Shown here: piece after piece, positions 13,151 to 27,265 of the stretch
Position numbering within the stretch: position 1 is the first letter of the stretch
How the letters are laid out: each line of letters begins with the position of its first letter
Origin: Mya arenaria
Lineage: Eukaryota > Mollusca > Bivalvia > Myida > Myidae
Length of the DNA: 64,000 nt
Direction: 5' to 3'
Assembly: GCF_026914265.1 (NCBI RefSeq)
Contig: NC_069135.1
Coordinates: 26,268,167-26,332,166 of the forward strand
Made by a program: the position numbers and the translations under genes
The notes under the pieces: generated by a model
What the model saw: the letters and a program-made list of their open reading frames with translations, nothing else
What the model was told of the DNA's origin: nothing
Databases searched by the model: none

Positions 13151-14670
13151 CACATTAGCCAGTTGGTTATTCGAGCATTTCCAATTTGTTAGTCGCGTAC
13201 CTTTATAATCATATAACAAGAAAATGTCTCAAACCCGAACAATCATCTAGTTGGTAGTTGGATATTCGCGAATAACCAACTTAAAGTCTTCAACACTGGC
13301 TTGTGGCGAAGTATACCTTTATTTTATTTGGCCCCTTACTTGTCACACTGGACTTTGAGATGCACAAACACATTTTAAACATAATATATATATTTAAGAA
13401 ATATAACACAACACTGAGGGTCATATGACATTATAAGAACCGGCCAGTCAGCCGCCGAAAGTGTATATGGACCGAGGCGATAGCCCGAAGTGGTGTGTAA
13501 ACATTTCTTTTATTATACCGAACATTTTATATCATCATTCAATATTTTTAATGCACGTGTGTTTTATAGAGCATATAATATTTACTTGTGAAAAATTATC
13601 GCCGTTGTTAAATCATCAAGCCGCACTTACCAGTTGTATGACGTTAGAGGTCCATATTACATTTTTGGCGAGGTCCTATGATAAGGACCGCTGACGTCAT
13701 AAAACTGGATTTTTATCAAAATACAGTTATATACAGACCGATCAACTTTATTTATGTAATGTATAATATATATAATCCCGCCACACCAGGAGATACTAGA
13801 GGATTTAACTGTGTCGAGCCGTCAGAGCTCCGGCGGAGCGAAAGACTTATGTAAATCGTAACTAAGTATACTGTAAAACCAATCAAAATAAAGGTATTTA
13901 TTTAATATGAATACTACATGTACATTAAGAAACGTAATTAACGCGATGTTGATTGTACCAAATAGCTTAACAATAAATAACCCATTTGATCATTAATACA
14001 TATGTTAATGGCTAATGTACTAAAAACAGTGAACAAAAAATTGTATACAACAAAGATACATATATAAAAAGACAAAATAAGTGATATTTATTTACATTAA
14101 CAATTTTTGACAAGAGAACAAGGTATTATTTGAATCCCAAACTGCCAACTGGTTGGTAGATGGATATTTGCAAATAACCAACTGGAAATGGTCGAATAAT
14201 CAACTGGCGAATGTACGAATGATAATGATTTAAGTAGTGATTTTACGAAGATACCTATGAAAACATGAATAAAAATGCAATAACTGTTTGATTTCTTTAC
14301 ATGTGTATCTTTTAACCGTAACACAAGACAAAATTTGAATCCCCAAAATACCAACAGGTTGGTACTTGTATATTCGCGAATAACCAACTGGCAATGTTTG
14401 TATACCAACTGGTGAATGCACGAAATATTTATAACAGTGTTTATCACGAAAATACATATGTGTACATGCATTTAAGTACATTAAGCGTTGGATTTCTACA
14501 TGTATACCGTGAGACCATATAAATAGACAAAATCTGAATCCCCAACTACCAACTGATTTGAAGTTGAATATTCGCGAAAAAACAACTGGAAATGTTCAAA
14601 TATCTAACTGGCGAATGTATATTAAATACTCAAATAAATCAGTGTTTCTTTCGAAGATACATCAGTGTAC
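13150..14670. repeat. Cluster of ~205-bp palindrome-bearing repeats
   Basis: Three direct units (about 14,112, 14,328 and 14,528) share AATCCCCAAACTACCAACTG-like starts followed by TATTCGCGAATAACCAACTG. A related segment with the same GATATTCGCGAATAACCAAC core and an opposed arm (CCAGTTGGTTATTCGAGCAT) lies at 13,155-13,285. TTGGTTATTCGCGAATAACC-type self-complementary cores give strong hairpin potential. Confidence 0.6.
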
Positions 14671-14696
14671 ATGCATAAAATATTTTTGGCGTTGAT

Positions 14697-14757
14697 ATTG
14701 ATGATGATGATGATGACGACGACGATGATGATGATGATGATGATGATGCAGCAGCAG
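14697..14757. repeat. GAT/GAC trinucleotide microsatellite
   Basis: A run of gatgatgatgacgacgacga and gatgatgatg ending in gcagcagcag. It is noncoding here. Confidence 0.9.
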
Positions 14758-14759
14758 AG

Positions 14760-17290
14760 CCAAACGATTTTTTCAGGACGATCGAAACGAGTCGACTAAT
14801 ATGACGAACAATCGCAAATGGTCAAGTCGATTTGATATTTAAATTTCAGAGCAAGGCTGTTTGTAAACAAACCGATTGGTGGCAGAAAATAAAAATACAC
14901 TTCTCTTTTTAAAAGGTAACAATTTAGTCGAAAGCGAATGGAATGTTTTTATGCTGCAATAAAGATACATTTTTATTGATCTTCGTCTGAATTTTAAAGT
15001 TCAAAACTAAATACTCGTGCATTCTTAGGAAATACATGTAGGTAGTCAAACGTATGAAACAGTACTCAGGCGTTATATTTACCCTTAGTATGGTCATTGT
15101 GAAAAGTTTCCTTGTACATGCTTTGATGACAACATTGTAGAAAAAATATGAATAGAATAAATTCTCTGGAATCTGGGACCAATAAAAATGTTATCGTACT
15201 CTCAGATATAGCCAACAATTTCTCTAGTGAGGACCTCGTTACCTACCTTACCACATTTGAATAGTATTTATTTTCAGAGGTAGACTCTATGCAGAACATG
15301 TCCAAAGTTGCAACTCTCTTTGACCCCGAATTCTATATGTGTAAGGACACAACCTCAACTGCTTAACATGCACTTGTCAACAAAAACCAAGGAAAACAAC
15401 ACTTCAACATAAAATCTTAAGATGATCAGGTCATTTTGAAACAGGGGATTCAACTAGCAACTCTTATTAGGTACATGCATATAAGAAGGTAAAAAAGTCA
15501 TATTGATTATATTATGATAAATTTAAATAACAAAGCAAGTTTTGATTTGCTAATTGAAGTACACTTATCACTAGTGGATCCAGGCGGCGCACCTGACGTG
15601 AGCCATGCCCCCTTCCCCCGCACGAGCCCCCTCCCCCGGCTAGCCCCCCCCCCCAAAAAAAAAAAAAATAAAATAAAAAAAATCGTCCAAGTAAGTTTAC
15701 GTTTTATTTAAGAATACGGGAAAAATAATGAAATACTTTCAAAATGCATAATTTCAGACTTAAAATTGTTGAACTTTTCTTCCAAGTAAGGAATCATGCT
15801 TATCCATTTATAATTATATTTCAGGGTTCTAATAGTACTGTGATACCCAACGGATAACACATGTATAACCTCAACATAATCTGCTTAACATGGAACACCG
15901 TCAACCACTCTTGGGCACATGCAGAACCCTGGTCAACATCAACATTTGCCCTGACTCCTGTAACAGAAGTCAAGTTAAATAATAGCAAAATCATAACCAT
16001 ACTTATGTAAGTGATTTGAAAATATGCTATTTGTTATGATTGATTAAAGGGACTCGACACCAGATGGTTCCAAATTGGGCAAATACAGTATTTCCTCAAA
16101 ACAAGCCTAGAATTATCAATACAAGCTATTATGAGGTGAATAACACATTATTTTACATTATAAAAATAATATTTTATCCCTGTCTCAGCTAAGTTAACCC
16201 ATTTAAAAATAGCACATACTGGTAACCTAGTTTAAAACGTGTATATTAAGTGTGAAGGTCACTTGATTAGTACAGATACATACACTAACATTTTAATTCG
16301 TTGGTATTTACGTGGTAGACAAACCCAGAAAATTTTGCTTGAACAAATTTAAGCAATGTGAAATATCAGTAAGTAAAATTCAATGCATTCACAACAATAT
16401 CAATTTTATGAAAGTTTTTACAATTTTCTTTTACTTGCAATGGTATCATCTGGTATCTAGCCCCTTAAGTTTGTTTTACTGTTTCCCTGAAAATGCACAA
16501 TAAGTGTCTCTGTCATGTAAGTGAAAAAACAACGACAATAAAATGTTATTTTCACCATAACCCCTACCCCCTCCACCACCAGCACCACCAACACCACCAC
16601 CACCACCACCACCATCACCACCACCATCATTATCATCATTATCATTTCCCTTTTTAATGATAGAAATTACCTAAAATTGGTCTGATCCGATTCATAACTT
16701 AAGTTAACACTTTACTCATTCCTCAAAGATATAACCATAATTATGAGCCTAATGCCCCCAACAACAATTGACTAAGCCCTTCATGGACATAAAAGACCCC
16801 CCCCCCCCCCCCTTAGTCCTTCATTATCATAAAAAAACATGGGAACCTGCTCCCCTCGACAGCAGCTCTTGTTGTTTTTTAACTACACTCAAAACCTGTT
16901 TGCACGATATCCCAGGGACCAGCCAAAATTACTTTTTTGCTAATATTGAGCCAAGCGGGAATGCTTATACATAGTAAAACAAAATAGGTCCTTTACATCC
17001 AGTTTGATCAAACAAGGAAATCGAGCTAAGTGGTATCGAATTAACAGGTTTTGACTATAGTTGTTGTATCTTTATGTGTACTCTTTTGCTATGTATTAAA
17101 TGTTTTTGAACTTTTTTCTTCGTACTTTAGTTCGTTTAAACCTGTTTTTGCTTATAGTTGAGATGCACTAGGGGAGATCAGAAAGTTGACAGCTACACCT
17201 CTAATTACATAAGTTCAATGTCATAACATCATTTGCTCGAAATTATACAGAATAAGTTATTCCGTCTGAAACTAGGCAAGAGCCATCCAT
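14760..17290. other. Gene-free stretch with low-complexity patches
   Basis: Contains poly-C/poly-A tracts (15,640-15,675; 16,798-16,812) and the CCA microsatellite, otherwise unremarkable AT-rich sequence. No supportable gene. Confidence 0.6.
16560..16650. repeat. CCA/CAT-type microsatellite
   Basis: ACCACC and ATCATT repeats. The reverse strand gives a Met/Val-only open frame that is an artefact. Confidence 0.9.
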
Positions 17291-18480
17291 TTAGAGATAG
17301 GTCAACATGGAACTATTGAACTAGTATATTGTATATTTAGTTTGAATTTGGCTCTGTTTGTGGCAGCCATGATCTGTGTATTATGTCATTAGTGAATAGG
17401 TATATTGTTACCTTAGTTTCTATCGGCTCTTTTTTTCAGCAGCCATGATTGATGTATTTTGTCATTAGTGAACAGGTATTTTGTTACCGTAGATTGTACT
17501 TGGCTCGTTTTCAGCAGCCATGATTTAAGTATTATGTCATTAGTGTACAGGTATATTGTTACCTTAGTTTGTTTTTGACTCTCTTTTTTCATCCATGATT
17601 TAAGTATTACGTCATTATTGAACAGGTATATTGTTACCTTAGTTTGTATTTTGCTCTTTTTAAAGCAGCCATAATCTGAGTTTTATGTAATTATTGAACA
17701 GGTATATTGTTAACTAATTTGTTTTTCGCTCTTTTTTTCAGCAATCATGATTTATGTTTTATGTTATTATTTAATAAGTATAATATTACATAAGTTTGTA
17801 TATATATGTCTGTTTTTGTTTTTGTTTTGAGTAAGTTCTTTTTGTGACTGCAATGATCTATGTATAATGTCATTATATAACATGTATTTTGTTACCTTAG
17901 TTTGTATGTGGCTCTTTCTGTGGCAGCCATGATCTGTGTATTATTTCATTATTAAACTGTTATATTATACCCTAAGTTTATAATTGCCTCTCTTGTGGCA
18001 GCCATGATCTGTGTAGTATGCCATGATTGAACAGGTATATTGTTACCTTCGTTTGTATTTGGATCTTTTTTTCAGCAGCCATGATTCATGTATTTTGTTA
18101 TTAGTGAACAGGTAAATTGTTATCTTAGTTTGTATTTGGCTCCTTTTGTGGCAGCCATGATCTGTTTATTATGTCATTAGTGAACAGGTAAATTGTTATC
18201 TTAGTTTGTATTTGGCTTTTTTTCAGCAGCCATGATTGATATATTTTGTCATTATTGAACAGGTATATTGTTGCCTTAGTTTGTATTAGACTCTTGTTTT
18301 CAGCAGCCATAATTCATGTATGTTTTCATAATTGAACAGGTATATTGTTACCTAAGTTTATATTTGACTCGTTTTTTAGCAGCCATGATTTATGCATTAT
18401 GTCATTATTGAGCAGGTATTTTGTTACCTTAGTTTGTATTTGGTTCGTTTTTTCTTTAGCCATGATTGATGTATCTTAGA
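17290..18480. repeat. Tandem array, unit about 75 bp, about 15 units
   Basis: Each unit contains CAGCAGCCATGATTGATGTA, then TTTGTCATTAGTGAACAGGT and ATTGTTACCTTAGTTTGTAT. Unit starts occur near 17,363, 17,440, 17,512, 17,590, 17,667 and so on to 18,457. Degenerate units reappear at about 19,795-20,110. Confidence 0.85.
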
Positions 18481-19640
18481 AAAATCTTGTCTGGACCCAT
18501 ATCATGGTAATGATTGGTCAGTCATGTTCAAAATTGGCCATGATGTACCCCTTGATGAAACATGGACCACTTACAAAAAGTGGGTCACATGGGGTAAAAA
18601 ACTAGGTCACTATGTCAAAACTATGGAACGTACTAGAGGCATTATACATGGTCAATTTTCATAAAACTTTATTAGAATGTTTTTCTTGATGAAATTGATT
18701 ATTCAAAAATAAGGTCACTAGGTAAAATCTTAGAAATATTATGTACGGAATTGAAATGATTTGTTGAATTATGTTCAAACTTGGTCTTAATGTACCCATT
18801 GATGAAATATGGACCGCTTGTAAAGTAGGGCACATGGGGTCAAAAACTAGGTCACTAGGTAAATCTTAGAAAAATCTTTGTAACACATTAGAGGCATTAT
18901 GTATGGTCTTTTGTTCATGAAACTTGACCAGAATGTTTTCTTGATGAAATCTTGGACATGTTTTCAACTGGGTCACATGTGATGAAAATAATTGGTCACT
19001 TGGTCATATCTTTCAAAGATCTTGTCCGAAACTATTTTATGGTAGTAATTGGTCAGATTATGTTCAAACATGGTCAGAATGGTCCCTTAGGTTAAATTTC
19101 CACTGCGTTCTAAAAGTGGGCCATATGGATCAAAACAAGGTCATTAGGTCAAATAAAAAAAGATTTGGAACACGCTAGTGGCAATCTAATTTTCATGACA
19201 CTAAGTCAGACTGTTTTCCTTGATTTTTGTTGAATAGTTCGAAACTGGTTCACATGGGGTCAAAAACAAGATCACTAGGTCATATCTTACTGAAATCTTT
19301 GGAACACTCTAGAGGCAATACATTTGCTCTAATTTCCACGAAACTTAATCAGAATGTTTGCCTTGATGAAATCTTGGAATAGTTTGAAAATAGAAGGTCA
19401 TGTGGGGTCAAAAATGAGGTCACTGGGTAAATATTAAAAACAAACTTGTGGACACTCTAGAGGCTATTTATTTTGCAATATATCTTGACCAATCTTCATG
19501 AAACTTGATCAGAATGTTTGCATTGATAAAATCTTAGATTAGTTTGGATCTGGGTAATATGGAGTCATAAACTATTTTTCTTGTTCAATTCTCAATGCTA
19601 CATCATTAGGTCAAAGGTCAAGGTCGCAGTAGATGTTCAT
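18480..19640. repeat. Tandem array, unit 120-160 bp, about 8 units
   Basis: The recurring core GGTCACATGGGGTCAAAAAC, then TAGGTCACTAGGTC, recurs near 18,584, 18,706, 18,828, 18,971, 19,117, 19,247, 19,394 and 19,553. Between cores is ATCTTAGAAAAATC and CATGAAACTTGATCAGAATG. This kind of dispersed tandem is common in bivalve genomes. Confidence 0.8.
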
Positions 19641-22600
19641 TTAATACGGGTGAATAAACCAAACTTCACTGTTGGTTCGTCTCCAAATTCCATGTCCATC
19701 ATTTATTTTCCCTCAGCTACGACCACAAAATAGGGGGGACAAGCGCTTTTTCAAAAAAGCAATCTCTAGTGTTAGATTTTTTTTTTCTTTTTTTGCAGCA
19801 GCATTGGTCTTTGTATTGGTATCTTTTGAGTCACAATGTTGTTTCTTAAGTTTGTTTTTGGCTCTTTTTGGGGCAACCATGATATATGTAATAAGTTTAA
19901 TCGCTTTGTAATTACTTTGATTTGAACTTGACTAGTTTTTGACAGTCATTATCATTTGTTTAGTTATAAGTTAAGTTTTATGTTGTTTATCTAGTTTTTC
20001 ATTTGACTGAGGCAGCTTTTTTTATTTATTTTAAGGCAACAACCATCATGTGCTTTATTCTGAACTGCAATGTCATTAGCTCAGTTTTTAGTTGGCTCTT
20101 TTTGTTGATACACATGATTTCTTAATTTAGTGAATTTGATTCAGTTTGTTTGATCTCAGTTCGTTATGACTCACAACACATTATCATGTCCTTTAAACAC
20201 AAGATACCTTATTACTGCAGGCCTCCCTGTTGACCAACAACATGTACCTCTGTATAATAAATGATATAAAACCTGGCCCTTATGTTTCTCAACTACACAT
20301 AGTTATGTATTTGAATATGTAATTTTTAAATATATAAATACAATCCCTTATGTCTATCAACAACACCTACTCATGTCCTTGAATATATAAAAAGCCCCCC
20401 CCCCCCCCCCTATGTTTGTTCTTAAATTTATTACCACAGGCCCTTCATGTCGGCCAACATTACATTACTTTATCCTTTAATATATAAACGAAGGCCCCAT
20501 TGTCTACCAATGACACCTGATCATGTCCTCAAATTTGTATAGAAAATACCCCAATGTTGATCCGTCCTTTAATATATATATATACACTGGGCCCTTTATC
20601 TGCCAACAACATATTACACTGTCCTTTAATACATAAACACAGGCCCCTATGTCTAACAATGTGTAACTTTACTGTATATGCGCTGGCTCAATTTACTGCC
20701 AACAACACATAACTCTATTCCCTAATATTTAACACAGAACACGGACCGTGTCTTGCAACAACCATTTCCTGTAATATGTAAAGACAGGACCCTTTGTTTT
20801 TATTAACAACACAGCAACTAGTTGCTTTTTCATTCGAAATATAAACATAGGCCCCAATTTCTACCAACATCACATACCACTGTCATTTAATATATAATTT
20901 TCTTCTTTAATATATAAACACAGACCTCTAAATGTATCAATAATACACAACCCTTTTATTTAATATATAAACAGTCCCCACTGTTTCCTTAACACATTAA
21001 CATACTCCTATGTTTACCACCATCACATATCTTTGTCCATAATTTTATAAATACAAACCCCAATGTCTACCAACAACACATAACTTCCATACCCCATAAC
21101 AATGAACAAAGCATATCTTTGATAAATAAACACAGGCCCCCTAGCCTTCTAGCAACATGCAATTCTGTCTTTTAATTTAATCTCATAGGTCCCTATGCCA
21201 GCCAACAAACAACACATTTCTATAATAAAGTAAACACAAGTCCTCACATCTACCAATAACACATTATTTAAATATATAATTGTTAGAAGGCCCCCATGTT
21301 TACCAACAACACTTAACACTCCCATTAATGTAAATATAGGCTACCATGTTAACCAACAGTAGGTAACACTGGCTTTCAATATTTAAACAGAGGCCACTAT
21401 GTGTACCAACAACACATAACCCTGTCCTTTAATTTATGAACACAGGCTTCCATATCTACCAACAACCCCGTCCCTATATATATAAACGCAGGCTTTTGTG
21501 TTCCAACAACACATTACGCTATCCCTTAATATAAAACACAGGCTCCCATGTCTACCAACAACACATTACCCCGTCCCTTAATATATAAACACAGGCTTCC
21601 ATGTCTGCCAAACAACCACATCCTTTAAAAATTAAGCATAGGCAATGTTAACACCGTCTCCTATCTCTACCAGCAATGGGTTATTTTGTCCTTCAGTATA
21701 TAAACATAGTCATTTTGTCTATGAACAATGGGTAACTCTGTCCTTTAATATATAAACACAGATTCCATGTGTGTGCCATCAACTCATAACTATGATCTTA
21801 AATTCAAATACCAAGACCCCATGTTTACCAACAATGCATCATTGTGTCCTAAGATCTCGCGATATAGAAACACTTGTACCAATGTCAAATATTTCTGATA
21901 GAAAAATAATATGTCAAAACAGGCCTCCATGTCAACCCAAAACACATGACTCTGTCCTATTTATTTAAAACACTTTCCATGACGTCCGGCAGCACCATAC
22001 TTTCTTTAAATATATATAAACACCGGCTTCAATGTGAACCAACACTGCATAAATGTTATTGGATAGTATATATATATATTTGGCTACAAAATCTAAAGCA
22101 TTTCGTAACACTAGTAAAAACAGTAAAAACCTAAATTGTGATGTACCATAAATAAATTTGACAATGGTACTTAAGTGATATATTATGCATAATAGCGACG
22201 CCAGATAGTAAGACAGTTATAACGTAATTGTTTAATATCAATTTTGATATTAAAAATCCAATCATTAACTTAAATATTAAACACGTAATCATTCCTCTCT
22301 ATCGGAGGTACCCGCCCAAATAAATCCAACTGCTACCCCTCTTTTTTGTAGCCACAGAGCGATTTTCTCGTGCGTAATATGAGTGTTTGGTTGAAAAAAA
22401 ACCACACTAAATAATGAAGATTTAGTAGAGTCACACTTATAAATGTCGTCGAGTGTATATTCACACAGGCCCTATGCCTACCAACAACTTATAAATTATT
22501 TCCTTTATTACTTAAACACCATCAACGCAGGCACAAACATCTGCCAACATCACGTTTCACTGTACTTTATTATGCAAACTTAAGCCCCATTGTTTACCAC

Positions 22601-23665
22601 CATCACAAATCTATGTCCTTTAATATATAAAAACAAGTCGTAATGTCTACCCAAAGCACACAACGTTAATAAATAAACACAGTCCTGCCATTTGACCAAC
22701 GACACAAAACTTAAATGCTTAACACAGACCCTATGTCCTCCAATAACATGTAACATATAAACATTTAAGGCCCCTATTTAAACCAACAACATGTAATCTT
22801 TCTTTTAATATATAAACACAGACCCTCCTAACTTACAACAACACGTTACCATGTTGTTTAATATATAAACATAAGTCCCAATATTTACCAATAAAAATAA
22901 TTGTGTCCTTGAAGATGTAAACACAGGCCCAAATCCGTACCATAACCACACCACACTCTTTTCTTTAATGTATAAGCACTAACCACCATGTCTACCACCA
23001 AATCGTAATATTTATTTTAAACACAGGCTCCCATGTATGTCAACAACACGTAACTCTTTCCTTCAATACATTAAAACAGGCAACAACACACTACTCTGTC
23101 CCTTGATAAACAGGCCCACAGGCCCCAATGTCTGCCAACAACACCATACTCTTTCTTTAATATAAAAACACAGACCCGCATGTCTGCCAACAAAACGTTA
23201 CCCTGTCCTTTAATATATATATAAGCACAGTCCCAAATTTCTTCTAACAATGTTTAATGTTGTCTTTTAATCATAAACACAGGCCCCCATGTGTTCCAAC
23301 AATGCGTAACTCTATACTTCATATAATGAAAACATATGGGCCCTATGTCTCCCAACAACTCCTAACATTAATATATAAACACAGGCGCCAATGTTTTAGG
23401 AAAAATAGGAAACTCTGTCCTTTAATATAAAAACAGGTCCCGATGTCTACCAGCAACATCTAAATCTGTCCTTTAACTATATTCTAAATACAGCCCCCAC
23501 CCTGTTTAAACACAACAATGAACGATATCCTTTAATATATAAACACAGACCCCCATCAAATAACTTAAATATAAAAACACAGGTCCCCCATGTATAACAA
23601 CAACACATAACATTGTATTTTAACATATAAACATATGTGTACCAACAACACAAAACCCTGTCCTT

Positions 23666-23886
23666 TAAAGCTTGCACTCTCACAGATTTACCATTTTTAC
23701 AACTTTTTATTTTTTGTTTTGGAAAGAGGAAATTGTTGCGTAACACAAATTCAGGCGTAGATTTTCATATTTCTGTTCGAAAATTAGTGTTTTATGGCTT
23801 AAACCGTTACTGCATAAAACATCAATTTTTGAGCTTAAATATAAAAATCTGCGATGTAATTTTTTGTCAGCAGTCTTATATATATG
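23666..23886 (-). mobile_element. MITE of the AAAGCTGCACTC family, partial, inside the ~60-bp array
   Basis: Starts AAAGCTTGCACTCTCACAG and runs to TTTGTCAGCAGTCTTATAT, matching the reverse orientation of the full copies. The other end is missing. It interrupts the tandem array. Confidence 0.6.
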
Positions 23887-24699
23887 CGGGCTCTCGTGTG
23901 TATCAAAAACATATAACCCTGTTCGTTAGAATATTTAAACTCGGTCCCCAATGTTAACCAACAACATGTAACGCTGTCCTGTAAAACAAACAAAGACTGA
24001 AAACGTTTCCAACATAACATAACTCTGTCCTATAATATACAATACAAGCATCCATGTCTACAAACAACTGTTAACTATAATATATAATCACAGTATATCT
24101 ACAAATGATACATTCCTTTGATATATAAATACATAACTCTAGGTTGACCAAAAACCGTCCAATGCTGCCCTTTTATATATAAACATTTACGTCTAATGTC
24201 TTCAGTCACTTAATATTGTCCCTTTATATATAAACATAGTCTCCTATGCAAACCAACAACACCTAACCCTATCCGTTGATGTATAAACAAAGGACCCTAT
24301 GTCCCCAATCAACATGTAAGCATGTTCTTTAATATTTACACACAGGGCTCGACAATCAACATGTATCCCTATCCTTCAATATATAAACACAAAACCCTAT
24401 GTATACCACTGTCCTTTAATATATAAAAACACAGGCATCCATGTGTACCAACAACACCAACAATCTAATTTATAAACACAGGACACCATGTTTACAAAGT
24501 TCTAACTTTAAAATTTGAACTACATGTCGACAATCGACACGTAATCCTGTCCTTCTTTAAAGTCAGGGCCTCTTTTTCTACCAACAACACGTATCTTCGT
24601 CCTTTTATATATAGAAACAGACCCCTATGTTTACCATCAACACAACCCTGTACTCTAATATATAAACACAGGTTCCCATGTATACCAATAACGTGTAAC

Positions 24700-25229
24700 T
24701 TTAGTATCAAAAGTGGGTAGTTGTTCCGATCAGGATTCCGGGTTAAAGCATATAGCGTCTATAAAATATCATGAAAACAAGAAATATTACCAGATAATGT
24801 TATTTTATATTAGTTCCGTACACAAAAAATAAATATCCAACTTATAAGTATGAGTTTGACGGCTTTTCTTCTTTTCATTCTGTCAAAACATAACGATATA
24901 TACATGAACGGCACCTGCAAGGCTTCAGGGCACAGTATTAAATCGCTCGGAACATTTCGGCCATGGCCGAGTTGTTACGATTGCATAACGAGGTCTATCT
25001 CGAAGCTTTGTCGGAGGAGGCCGAGTTATTACGATTGTATCGAGTTGTTCCCCTTCGCCATTCGGAACTCCTCGGCCATTTTTTCAAAAACAACCTTCAT
25101 ACTTATAACATAAAATACTTCACTTAAAACAATTTTAATATTTTTGAAACACACCCGTTTTTTGCACATTCCCGTTTAGACGTTAGGGATTGGAAGAATC
25201 CCGTATAACACGTCTAATGTTTTAGACTA
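24700..25229 (+). mobile_element. Mutator-like element, partial copy 3 inside the ~60-bp array
   Basis: Sequence from TTAGTATCAAAAGTGGGTAG to TTTTAGACTA matches the two elements in TRMU intron 1. It lacks about 70 bp at its left end and a ~200-bp central block. It interrupts the degenerate ~60-bp tandem array, so it inserted after the array formed. A small open frame here (24,850-25,113) lies wholly in the element and is not supported as a gene. Confidence 0.75.
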
Positions 25230-27174
25230 CTCATAACTCTGTTCTCTTATATATAAACACAAACCCCAAAGTCTACCAGCAACACATTATTTTGCCTTTA
25301 AATATATAAATGCAGTCCCAAACTGTATAACAACAATGCATTATTTTGTTCTTAAATACATAAAGATAGGCCCCAATGTATACCGACAGCATGAAACTCT
25401 GTCCTTTCATATATAAACACATGCAACCATGTCTACTTAACACATACAGATATTCCCTTTAATAAATTAGCACAGGCCCTCATGTCTACCAACAAAGCGT
25501 TACTTTTACATTTAACACCGACCCTCGAATCTTGCAACAAAATGTATTTCTTTCCTTTACTACTAAAACACAGCCCACATTATCTGCCAACCTATTGTTA
25601 TCCTTTAAAATATAAACACAGCCCCCACGTTTGCCAACAACAAGTAACTCTGTTATCTAATATTTAATCACAGGCCGCCATGTCTACCAAATACTCTTTA
25701 ACATTTAATCTTTAACATTTAACACAGGCCCACATGTGCGCCAACAACTTTATCCTTCAATATATAAACATAGGCCACATGCCCATCAACAACAGGTAAC
25801 CCTGTCCTTTAATATTTTAACATGTCTACCGATAAACATAACTCTAATATGTAAACATAAGCCCCCATGTCGACCATCAACACGTGACTGTTTCTTTTAA
25901 TGCATTTGCACAGCCCCCAAAATGTCTATCAACAACCCGTAAATATGTTCTTCAACATATAATCAAAGGCCCCAGTGTCTGCCAACAACATGTTTCTCTT
26001 TCCTTTAGTATACAAACATAGGCCACCACGTAATTATATCCTTTGAAATGTAGCTCCAGCTCCAGGCCCCAATGTCAACAACGCATAACTTAAATATATT
26101 AACAATGCCCCCCCCCCTGTCAATCAACAACACCATACTCTGTCCTTTGATAAATAAACACAGGCTCCATGTCTACCAACAACACGTAGCTCTCTCCTTT
26201 AATTATTTAACACAGTCGGCCATGTCTATCAACAAAGCATGACATCTTTTCTTAAACACAGGCCCAAATGTTTGACAACGACAAGTATTTCTTTCCTTTA
26301 ACACCCCACTATCTGCCAACAACACATACAACACATACATCTTACCTTTAAATATAAACACAAGCCCCCATGTACACCAACATCGCGTTATTTTGTCCTT
26401 TAATATATAAATATAGCCCCCATGTCTGTACACAACATTAACTTTAATTTCTAAACACAGGACCCCATAAGCATGCCCCCTTGTCTCTCAACCCCCCCAG
26501 AGTATATAAAAGTTGAAGAACATTGTTTTTGTGCTTCTAAAACTGTTCACTCTAGTGACTGTTTTTTTTATTCAATTTCAAACTGTCCCAGATTAAATTA
26601 ACTGAATGCCAGTGTTATATATATATATATATATACAATAAAAATACGATAAATTAGTTAAAGACCTAGTTTAGGTCCATTTTCATAATAAAACATTGAA
26701 AACTGCACAGCAGGTCTTATAAGACCTTTTCTATTTTCCCAGAACCCCACCCCTGGAGATTTGATAGGACCTTTTCTATTTTCCCTGAACCCCACCCCTG
26801 GACCTAGGGTGTGTGGTTACAATTTACTGGTGCATTATGACCAGTGGTATTGTTGCGTAAATTGACGAACTAAATGTTGTTCCATGTAGAAGGAGTCTGA
26901 TGAATAGATTTACAGATAATAAATTGACGTTGTATTCTTGTAGTATTTCAAACAAAACTGTTTTTTGAATGTAGCGAAACAATAAGAAGTGTTAGTAAAA
27001 GTAGTATCTAAAATGATCTGTTGCTAAAAAATTTAAATGTTTTAATTTATGGCATTTACGTTCGAGTGTTTTGTTTTAGTTTGTAAGATTGTGAAGACAG
27101 CTCTGTGAATTTAATCTCTCAATTCTGCTCCCTTGGTAGAAAACATTACGTATTGTGTTAGTTTTGTGAGGCAA

Positions 27175-27265
27175 TGAGAAAGTACCCCTGGTGGGGATCA
27201 AACCAAACCCACGACTTCTTGTGTTAGAGGCAGACATATATAACTTAGAACACTCTCATATCTCA
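27175..27265 (-). repeat. tRNA-like SINE fragment
   Basis: On the minus strand, GTCGTGGGTTTGGTTTGATC and CCCACCAGGGG resemble a tRNA B-box and T arm, preceded by CTGCCTCTAACACAAGAAG. It is short and diverged; a chance match is possible. Confidence 0.4.

Larger units (their letters stand above)
20200..26465. repeat. Very large degenerate tandem array, unit about 60 bp
   Basis: Units read roughly TCCTTTAATATATAAACACA followed by GGCCCCCATGTCTACCAACA and ACACATAACTCTG. About 100 units cover some 6 kb, each different by several changes and small indels. It is interrupted by unrelated sequence at about 22,130-22,450, by a MITE remnant (23,666-23,886) and by the Mutator-like copy (24,700-25,229). 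A few stray units lie at 29,280-29,440. Its many short open frames are repeat artefacts. Confidence 0.9.

Noticed and set aside
16457-16645. Met/Val-rich minus-strand frame
   Set aside because: Translation of the CCA/CAT microsatellite.
24850-25113. Small protein of about 87 residues ([16 protein letters not shown]...)
   Set aside because: Lies entirely in a Mutator-like non-autonomous element; the related frames in the other copies are interrupted or differ.
20200-26465. CRISPR-like array or coding tandem repeats
   Set aside because: Units are degenerate along their whole length with no constant repeat/variable spacer split, and open frames are short, on both strands and broken between units.
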